From Candidatus Saccharimonadota bacterium (GTDB lineage: Bacteria; Patescibacteriota; Saccharimonadia; Saccharimonadales; UBA4665), in NCBI GenBank assembly GCA_027459325.1, contig DAIDIO010000001.1, forward strand, positions 1 to 64,000: DNA of 64,000 bases, read 5' to 3'. The notes beneath the pieces were generated by a model that was not told the origin of the DNA, made no database searches, and saw nothing but the letters and a program-made list of their open reading frames with translations. Each line of letters starts with the position of its first letter. Positions within the stretch are counted from its first letter, which is position 1. A program made the position numbers and the translations under genes. Below, piece by piece: positions 51,423-57,153 of this stretch.

Positions 51423-51455
51423 AACCGCCCCCGTAGTTTTAGGGGCGGTTTTTTA
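51423..51455 (+). terminator. Terminator after the 41-aa gene
   Basis: AACCGCCCC (51423-51431), 10-base loop, GGGGCGGTT (51442-51450) and a T-run: a strong 9-base stem. The minus-strand gene ends at 51453 and may also use the hairpin. Confidence 0.85.
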
Positions 51456-52127
51456 AAATCTAATCCTCTGCAAAAAATTTTCTATAATATCCGACTTGTG
51501 CTGTTCCATGGGTAATCGTTCGGATAAAAACTCGACTATTCTGTCTTCATTTTGCCCTCTATAGCAAAGCCCAAGTGGTGGTCCAAACCGTTTATGAGGG
51601 AAAAGCGTTATATTAAGATACTCTCCCTCGGTGACGGCCGTAAACGCTCTGATTTCCTCATAGACAACTTGTTTATTACCAATTGAAATGCCATCTAGCC
51701 CTAAACCAAAATTAATCAGCTTTGGTTTTCTCAGGCCATAAAAACCTAAAATCATAACGGCAATTGCTACTGTCAGGGCCGATACCAGATCTCTTGATGT
51801 TACAAAATAGATGAGTACGCCCAATATAATGGCGGCCGCTACCGTCATGCCGTACCATTCTGAATTTTTCTCATGTGACACAAACTCGGGACCATTCCAG
51901 CTGATTCCATCTTCATTATCCTGTAGCAGGTCCGCGGTAGGCTTCGGGGGAAATGCAGGCCTACCAATTTGGCTTAGTTGTGGCATTTCTTGAATAGGTG
52001 TTGGCTGCTCAGGCGTTACTACCGGCGGGGGTGATGCACTTGGGCTGGCCTGATTGCCAGAGTCCGGAGATACTACTGCGCCAGGAGTAGGCATAGAAGT
52101 TTGTTCTGAATTGTTATCCTCCTGCAT
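51453..52127 (-). CDS. Membrane protein with Pro-rich cytoplasmic N terminus and PH-like C terminus
   Basis: 224 residues: a Pro/Ser/Gln-rich first 65 residues, two close helices (about 91-130: GMTVAAAIILGVLIYFVTS, LTVAIAVMILGFYGL), then a strand-rich C-terminal domain (about 135-224) that could be a PH-like fold. Family not recognised with confidence. Similar design to the protein at 29176-29961. Confidence 0.5.
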   Translation of the reverse strand: MQEDNNSEQTSMPTPGAVVSPDSGNQASPSASPPPVVTPEQPTPIQEMPQLSQIGRPAFPPKPTADLLQDNEDGISWNGPEFVSHEKNSEWYGMTVAAAIILGVLIYFVTSRDLVSALTVAIAVMILGFYGLRKPKLINFGLGLDGISIGNKQVVYEEIRAFTAVTEGEYLNITLFPHKRFGPPLGLCYRGQNEDRIVEFLSERLPMEQHKSDIIENFLQRIRF

Positions 52128-52206
52128 AAGCGTTATTTTACCGCAAATTATTGCTTAGTTGAAATGACAAAAGCATAGAAGCACTTAAGTAAGATGGCGT
52201 AACTTC

Positions 52207-52234
52207 TTGAGAAGTTGTAACTTTTAGTTATAAT
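52207..52234 (+). promoter_or_regulatory. Candidate promoter of the tandem tRNA-Ser genes
   Basis: TTGAGA (52207-52212), 16-base spacer, TATAAT (52229-52234). A transcript starting near 52241 would run straight into the hairpin at 52244-52280 before reaching the tRNAs. Confidence 0.5.
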
Positions 52235-52243
52235 GTTACAGGC

Positions 52244-52280
52244 AAAGTGAGACAAATAATTATACGGGTCTCACTTTTTT
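52244..52280 (+). terminator. Terminator-like hairpin upstream of tRNA-Ser
   Basis: AAAGTGAGAC (52244-52253), 14-base loop, GTCTCACTTT (52268-52277), with T6 at 52275-52280: a perfect 10-base stem in plus-strand orientation. It lies between a good -10 box and the tRNA gene at 52300, so it could be an attenuator or end a very short RNA. Confidence 0.6.
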
Positions 52281-52299
52281 GAAGGTTTAACTTCAGTAA

Positions 52300-52392
52300 G
52301 GAGAGGTACCCAAGTGGCTGAAGGGGTCGGTTTGCTAAATCGATAGGGGGGAGCAATTCTCCGCGGGGGTTCGAATCCCCCCCTCTCCGCCA
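52300..52392 (+). tRNA. tRNA-Ser (GCT)
   Basis: Class II cloverleaf, 93 bases with encoded CCA. Acceptor GGAGAGG, anticodon loop TTGCTAA (anticodon GCU, reads AGC/AGU), long variable arm with GGGGGGAGCAATTCTCCGC and T arm GGGGTTCGAATCCCC. Confidence 0.95.
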
Positions 52393-52409
52393 ATTTTCCT
52401 GAATATCTA

Positions 52410-52499
52410 GGAGAGATGACCGAGTGGTTGAAGGTAGCAGTCTTGAAAACTGCCGTACCAGCAATGGTACCGTGGGTTCGAATCCCACTCTCTCCGCCA
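52410..52499 (+). tRNA. tRNA-Ser (TGA)
   Basis: Class II cloverleaf, 90 bases with encoded CCA. Anticodon loop CTTGAAA gives UGA (reads UCA and, with wobble, UCG/UCU). Eighteen bases after tRNA-Ser (GCT), so probably co-transcribed. Its T arm and acceptor match the CGA gene at 44855 closely. Confidence 0.95.
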
Positions 52500-52531
52500 A
52501 GCACCTTTTCTTTACCGTTACCCTTGACCGT

Positions 52532-53764
52532 TTACAGTAATACCGGAAACAGCAGATAGAAATTAAGTAGACTCGAGCACACTATTAAGACCTTCAGCCC
52601 TCTAGAGATATGGGTGTGGTTTCTCCTATAAATTATAAGAAATACGATAAATAGCTCCGGCAAAAAGTCCAGCGAATATCTGTAGCCATACTGGACAAGA
52701 CCAATGCCGAAATAGCTTAACACCAGGGCAGCACTGGCCGCAGCCGCTATTAACAAGTTCCTTATCTGCGCATCAAAGGCTTTAAGTTTCTGAGTGAACA
52801 GATACAGAAAATAAGGTGAGGTGACAAAGATACTGAGGCCGTAAATATTGGCCTTGATATACGGAAACTTCAGCGTCCAAGTTTTACTACTGGCAAAGAC
52901 CATGTCCGGGGCAGCCAGTAAAAATGCGTATAGATTTGACGGCACATGCACTAACGCAAACAGTCCTTGTGACTCCGAAGCTGTCGACATAGGAAATAGT
53001 AGCTGCTGGGCGTAACCTCCCTGAAAGGGACTATTAAATCTTAGGTAGTTATATAGCCCTATTAGTAAAAGGCCGATAAACACCGGTAGGCCTAACTGAA
53101 GCCAGATATTATTTTTAAAAAGTTGCTTACGTCGCCAGGCTTCCAGAACAAAAAATAGCAGTATGGGTGTGGCTGTCGCCCGAGTTAACAAGATAAATGC
53201 ACAAATTAACCCTATCAGCCACCACCTCTTTGAGTCTCTTGTTAAGTACTCATATAGCGCCCAGAACAATAGAAATACCGTCACGACTTGGGCAAAATAC
53301 CAACTAGCGTCTGCCGAAGTAACTCCTATAAATACACTGGATAGGCAAAATGCAAAGGCCATTATCAAGCTATCTTCCGTGGTGTATTTAAAGTGAATTG
53401 CTATTTTATAAACAAACCACATAACGCCGAGTACCAGTAACCACTGTAAATAACCCTGATAAAAAAAGGCGTTAAAAAGGCTAAACAGCGCCACAAAAGG
53501 CATAAGTAGAATTGACGGGAATACCCCCTCGCTCCAAAATACCTTGCCGTGATAGAATACCGGATCCTGCCCGGCACCACCAATTGGATGGAGAAAACTT
53601 AAGCTGCCATGCAAAAATGCCTGGGCTAGCAGGGTAAACTGCTGGCTCTGCGGTAAAACAATACTGGTTATTAATATGAAAATCAGTATTAGACTGAGAA
53701 TGAGAAACAAAAATAACTTCCTGTATGAGGTTATGGCCGGAGGGGATGAATTTAGTCTAACCAT
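52532..53764 (-). CDS. GT-C-like polytopic membrane protein
   Basis: 410 residues with about ten hydrophobic segments. A GGAGQDPVFYHGKVFWSEG loop between helix 1 and 2 and a YNYLRFNSPFQGGY loop mid-protein follow the pattern of GT-C mannosyl/glycosyltransferases that use lipid-linked sugars. No full catalytic motif is certain. May build surface glycans. Monocistronic. Confidence 0.5.
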   Translation of the reverse strand: MVRLNSSPPAITSYRKLFLFLILSLILIFILITSIVLPQSQQFTLLAQAFLHGSLSFLHPIGGAGQDPVFYHGKVFWSEGVFPSILLMPFVALFSLFNAFFYQGYLQWLLVLGVMWFVYKIAIHFKYTTEDSLIMAFAFCLSSVFIGVTSADASWYFAQVVTVFLLFWALYEYLTRDSKRWWLIGLICAFILLTRATATPILLFFVLEAWRRKQLFKNNIWLQLGLPVFIGLLLIGLYNYLRFNSPFQGGYAQQLLFPMSTASESQGLFALVHVPSNLYAFLLAAPDMVFASSKTWTLKFPYIKANIYGLSIFVTSPYFLYLFTQKLKAFDAQIRNLLIAAAASAALVLSYFGIGLVQYGYRYSLDFLPELFIVFLIIYRRNHTHISRGLKVLIVCSSLLNFYLLFPVLL

Positions 53765-53835
53765 TAATTACAGATTACAGCATAATTATAGTTTCGGTGT
53801 TGTTTTTAATGTGTTGTAAATAAGTGCCTGGCACA

Positions 53836-53865
53836 TTGCGCTCTGTTTGTTTACTAAGCTATACT
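53836..53865 (+). promoter_or_regulatory. Promoter of the small heat shock gene
   Basis: TTGCGC (53836-53841), 18-base spacer, TATACT (53860-53865), about 110 bases before the ATG. No CIRCE repeat here, unlike groESL. Confidence 0.5.
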
Positions 53866-53974
53866 GTTATCAACACAAAAACGCAAGTTTTTATCTATGA
53901 ACCCTTACGTAAAAAGGGTAAACGGATCTAACTCGAAGAACAATTATAGAAATCAATTTTGGAGGGTAACAAAA

Positions 53975-54457
53975 ATGGCGCGAAGAAATCGTGATGACGA
54001 TTTACTATTAGAAGAAGATGAGCTGACCGCTGCCTTCTTAGGTGACGACACATCAGCAGGACCTGAACAACCAATGCAGCAAGCCGCTGCACCAAGCGTA
54101 GAAGACGATTGGGACGAAGAGGACAATGTTGTTCCTGGACAACTGGCGGTAGATGTTTATGAAACAAGAGAGAAATTAGTTGTTAAGGCTAGAACTGCCG
54201 GTGTCAACAAAAGCGATTTAGATGTAAGTATTTCAGATAATCAATTAACTATTAGAGGCACTCTTAGCTCTGGTAGTGAAGAAGATGTAGAAAACTACTT
54301 CTTACAAGAATGCTATTGGGGCGAATTCTCTCGCAGCATTGCCCTGCCTGTAGCGGTTAAAGAAGAAGAGATTGAAGCCGTACTAAAAGACGGTGTATTA
54401 ACAATCACCTTTGCTAAAGCTCAACAGGATTCTATTAAGAAGATTCAGGTTCTCTAA
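53975..54457 (+). CDS. Hsp20/alpha-crystallin small heat shock protein
   Basis: 160 residues from ATG 53975, which has GGAGGG 8 bases upstream; an in-frame TTG/ATG at 53897 would add 26 poor residues. Residues 1-55 are acidic and disordered (DDDLLLEEDELTAAFLGD); 57-155 are the alpha-crystallin domain (LAVDVYETREKLVVKARTAG, GVLTITFAK). Holdase that keeps unfolded proteins soluble. Convergent with the pilin operon across a shared terminator. Confidence 0.9.
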   Translation: MARRNRDDDLLLEEDELTAAFLGDDTSAGPEQPMQQAAAPSVEDDWDEEDNVVPGQLAVDVYETREKLVVKARTAGVNKSDLDVSISDNQLTIRGTLSSGSEEDVENYFLQECYWGEFSRSIALPVAVKEEEIEAVLKDGVLTITFAKAQQDSIKKIQVL

Positions 54458-54480
54458 AAAGTTAATCTTAGACACTAAAA

Positions 54481-54512
54481 AACCGGCTAATAAAAATGAG
54501 CCGGTTTTTTTA
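54481..54512. terminator. Bidirectional terminator between hsp20 and pilin operon
   Basis: AACCGGCT (54481-54488), 10-base loop, AGCCGGTT (54499-54506) with T-runs on both strands. It ends hsp20 on plus and the six-gene VirB2-like operon on minus. Confidence 0.85.
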
Positions 54513-54527
54513 ATAACCTAACTAAGT

Positions 54528-54974
54528 CTAAGAAGAGACTGCGCTGGTTGACTGATTAAGTACGAAGTGTACTATAGCCTGAGCCAAAGCTACGATTATT
54601 AGACCAATGATAGCGTAAATAAGGGTGTTTTTAGCACCGCCAACTTTATCACTCGCACCACCTGAGGTAACGTATCGGAAACCGCCGATGATTATCATGA
54701 TAACAGCAACGATTCCAACAATTATAGACAGGATGTTAATAACTTTTCTAGCTATAGCAGTCAAGGTTGAGCCGGCTGCTGTACCGTTACCGGTACAAGA
54801 TCCGCCTGTTGCTCCCATAATGCCGCTACAGAGCCCGGATTTTATATTAGAGCCTGCGGTATTAGATAAACTTTCAGCGCTTACTGTTCCGACTAGTGCG
54901 GGAGCTAGTCCCGGGGAAGCAATAATCATACCGGTTATGCCTACCATAATAAATTTTCTAATTTTTTGTAACAT
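54528..54974 (-). CDS. VirB2/TrbC-like two-helix subunit, sixth gene
   Basis: 148 residues from ATG 54974; 20 extra residues upstream are in frame but come before AGAAAGG. A signal-like N terminus ending SAESL, then two helices around GGFRYVTSGGASDKVGGAK and a hydrophobic second helix (TLIYAIIGLIIVALAQAIV). The arrangement is that of VirB2/TrbC pilins of type IV secretion systems. Last of six tandem genes and the most similar to the fifth. Confidence 0.75.
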   Translation of the reverse strand: MLQKIRKFIMVGITGMIIASPGLAPALVGTVSAESLSNTAGSNIKSGLCSGIMGATGGSCTGNGTAAGSTLTAIARKVINILSIIVGIVAVIMIIIGGFRYVTSGGASDKVGGAKNTLIYAIIGLIIVALAQAIVHFVLNQSTSAVSS

Positions 54975-55030
54975 TTCTTTTACCTTTCTTATTGATTTAA
55001 TTAACTTATACCATAAAGATTCATCTGTTT

Positions 55031-55477
55031 TCAAGATTTCTTGGGTACTGACTCGACTGAAGTATTAATAACAAAATGAATTATTGCCTGCGCCAGGGCA
55101 ACCACAATTAGACCAATAAGCGCATAGATTAGTGCGGTCTTAGCGGCGGCTACTTTTTGACTATCTCCACCCGAAGTGACAAACCTCAGACCACTAATTA
55201 TTATCATGACTACGGTGACGATTCCAACTATATAGGTCAGAATGTTAATAATTGTTGAAATCAGATTATTGACAGTAGTGGAACTTGAAGAACCACAGGT
55301 TTCACCTGAGTTAAGTCCCTTTAGTGTTGCGCAAGCCGCTTTGCTTCCCGAGCTAGCAAAATAACTTGGCGTGAAGCTAAGGGCGCTCGCTGAAACTGGG
55401 GCTAGCAATAGACTCATAGTCAAGAACAGGCTGGTTATTATTTTGTTTATTTTTCTGGTTGCTACGTTGATTTTCAT
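55031..55477 (-). CDS. VirB2/TrbC-like two-helix subunit, fifth gene
   Basis: 148 residues; N-terminal signal segment (SLFLTMSLLLAPVSASA), two helices around GLRFVTSGGDSQKVAAAK and LIYALIGLIVVALAQAII. Close to the sixth (54528) in the helix-loop-helix part, so a recent duplication. Two pairs of cysteines in the outer part (CATLKGL, CGSSSS) could form disulfides. Confidence 0.75.
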   Translation of the reverse strand: MKINVATRKINKIITSLFLTMSLLLAPVSASALSFTPSYFASSGSKAACATLKGLNSGETCGSSSSTTVNNLISTIINILTYIVGIVTVVMIIISGLRFVTSGGDSQKVAAAKTALIYALIGLIVVALAQAIIHFVINTSVESVPKKS

Positions 55478-55492
55478 AACATATTCCTATTA

Positions 55493-55882
55493 CTAGTTAA
55501 CTTTATTTAGAACAAATACTACTATTGCCTGTGACAAAATTAAAATTGCTACGCCTATCATGGCGTTTATCAGGGTGCCCTTTGCTGATGTGACCTTTTG
55601 GCTGTCACCCCCTGATGAAGCAAATTTTATACCGCTCACAACGATCAAGATTACCGCAGCTATTCCAGCTACCCAAGAAATAACCCGTATTACAACTTTT
55701 ATTATATTTATGACCGGATTAGTCGTTGCTCCTGACTTAACATCAGGACAAATAGAGTTTGGTTGATTTTTCAAAGTTGTATTACATATCGGAACAATGC
55801 CATCGGCACCGACCACTCCATTTATTTGTATGGGTAAAAGCAGGCTGAGGCCTAAAAATAAACTAAATAATAGTTTTTTCAT
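55493..55882 (-). CDS. VirB2/TrbC-like two-helix subunit, fourth gene
   Basis: 129 residues: signal peptide (KKLLFSLFLGLSLLLP), mature segment with two cysteines, helices around GIKFASSGGDSQKVTSAK and TLINAMIGVAILILSQAIV. Ten or so bases separate it from the fifth gene; it overlaps the third by one base. Confidence 0.75.
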   Translation of the reverse strand: MKKLLFSLFLGLSLLLPIQINGVVGADGIVPICNTTLKNQPNSICPDVKSGATTNPVINIIKVVIRVISWVAGIAAVILIVVSGIKFASSGGDSQKVTSAKGTLINAMIGVAILILSQAIVVFVLNKVN

Positions 55883-56187
55883 TATGTACTACCGTTCAGA
55901 TTATTAAGCACTAATGCAACTAAAGCCTCGGCTGTTATGGATATCAAAAGCCCGACAACAGCATAAATTACAGTTTCTTTTCCTCTACTAGCTTTTTGTG
56001 GATCACCGTCTGAAAGTATATATCTTAAGGCGCCTATGGCTATAAACAGGATTGAGATGGCGGCAATTATACCTATTACAATGTTTAGTATGCTAGAAAG
56101 TTTTGGCGTTGTTGCACCAACCTTTGGTAAATGATCCGGGTATCCAAGGACAGCTGCAGTTTTTGTAAACTTTAAAAGATTTTCCAT
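55882..56187 (-). CDS. VirB2/TrbC-like two-helix subunit, third gene
   Basis: 101 residues without a clear signal peptide. Two helices around ALRYILSDGDPQKASRGK and TVIYAVVGLLISITAEALV. The loop motif is looser (S-x-G present, first G changed). No gap to the second gene (starts at the base after its stop). Confidence 0.7.
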   Translation of the reverse strand: MENLLKFTKTAAVLGYPDHLPKVGATTPKLSSILNIVIGIIAAISILFIAIGALRYILSDGDPQKASRGKETVIYAVVGLLISITAEALVALVLNNLNGST

Positions 56188-56547
56188 TTATAAACTCGTT
56201 GCCATAAAACCTACTAATAATGATGCGGAGACTGAAATAAGTAAACCTACAAGCGCGTTTATTATTGTGCTACGCGCCTTTGCGGTTTGCTCTGGTGATC
56301 CCTGGCTGGTGGTATAGCTGACGCCACCGATTATTACAAACACAACAGCTGCCAAAGTGGCTACCCGAAGAAGTATCTCGATAATAGCGGCGACTATAAG
56401 CCAGATGTCGGATATGCTTGTTAGCGCCGGAGAGCAAGCCCCTTTTATAGATGTCTTTGGCAAGAACTCATACCAGGTCGGGAGAATAGTAAATATCGAG
56501 GGGCCTGGACAGCCTTGCGTTGAAGAAAAGAATTGTAGTAACCACAT
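56188..56547 (-). CDS. VirB2/TrbC-like two-helix subunit, second gene
   Basis: 119 residues, no signal peptide; an outer N-terminal part with two cysteines, then helices around GGVSYTTSQGSPEQTAKAR and TIINALVGLLISVSASLLV. Start overlaps the stop of the first gene by one base (TAATG), so the six genes are translationally linked from here. Confidence 0.7.
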   Translation of the reverse strand: MWLLQFFSSTQGCPGPSIFTILPTWYEFLPKTSIKGACSPALTSISDIWLIVAAIIEILLRVATLAAVVFVIIGGVSYTTSQGSPEQTAKARSTIINALVGLLISVSASLLVGFMATSL

Positions 56548-56960
56548 TACTTAAGTACCGCCCCTGGAACTACATAATTAAGTATGGCGTAGGCAAAAAA
56601 GAATAGCAGTAGCGCCGTTACATTACCTTGAACTCTTTTCATGGCTTTTGCTGTTGCCTGAGGATCCCCTCTTGACGATGTAAATTGAATACCCGCAACA
56701 ATTAAAGACGCTATGATGACCAATCCGACACCATCGGATAACCATTTAATGATCGCAAAAAGCAGGTCCATAATTGGGTTGCCTTTGCCTATACAACCCA
56801 AATCAATACTAACCTGCACTGGATGATACGGAGCTCCCCCACAAGCCTGTGCAGCATAAACCCTGCCGGGCCCGAGGGCAAGAAAACTAAAGAACATAAC
56901 AAAAATTGAAGTTATAAATCTATATGTGACTAGTTTTAATTTATATGTTTTAAAAGACAT
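56547..56960 (-). CDS. VirB2/TrbC-like two-helix subunit, first gene
   Basis: 137 residues from ATG 56960: signal peptide (TSIFVMFFSFLALGP, cut near VYAA), then a first helix, the loop AGIQFTSSRGDPQATAKAM and a second hydrophobic helix (GNVTALLLFFFAYAILNYV). A TTG-initiated longer form (56972) would lie inside the promoter. Most divergent of the six. First gene of the operon. Confidence 0.7.
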   Translation of the reverse strand: MSFKTYKLKLVTYRFITSIFVMFFSFLALGPGRVYAAQACGGAPYHPVQVSIDLGCIGKGNPIMDLLFAIIKWLSDGVGLVIIASLIVAGIQFTSSRGDPQATAKAMKRVQGNVTALLLFFFAYAILNYVVPGAVLK

Positions 56961-56971
56961 CTGCAAAAACA

Positions 56972-57000
56972 ACTATACTATCTGAATGGGGTAGATACAA
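56972..57000 (-). promoter_or_regulatory. Promoter of the VirB2-like operon
   Basis: Minus-strand TTGTAT (57000-56995), 17-base spacer, TATAGT (56977-56972), 11 bases before the ATG at 56960. It predicts a leaderless message for the pilin genes. The 181-base divergent region to the VirB6-like gene holds separate promoters; on the plus strand TATTATAG near 57121-57128 may serve the other side. Confidence 0.7.
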
Positions 57001-57153
57001 GATAATTCTAATCACTAAAATGATAGGCTAAAACCTTTTTACTTTATTAAGCTTTGATCACTCGTTTATAAAATAGTTTTAATCTTTAATGCCAGAGATC
57101 ATACAGCAAACATTGTGTTATATTATAGAAGTTATGGCTATTGAGACAAAAAG

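Noticed and set aside
52228-52504. Two minus-strand reading frames of 77-90 aa over the tRNA-Ser pair
   Set aside because: They encode the familiar spurious 'RVGFEPT...' peptides that arise from antisense reading of class II tRNA genes; the tRNA structure explains the sequence.
53836-53975. CIRCE element in front of hsp20
   Set aside because: No TTAGCACTC-type dyad is present; only a plain promoter is visible.
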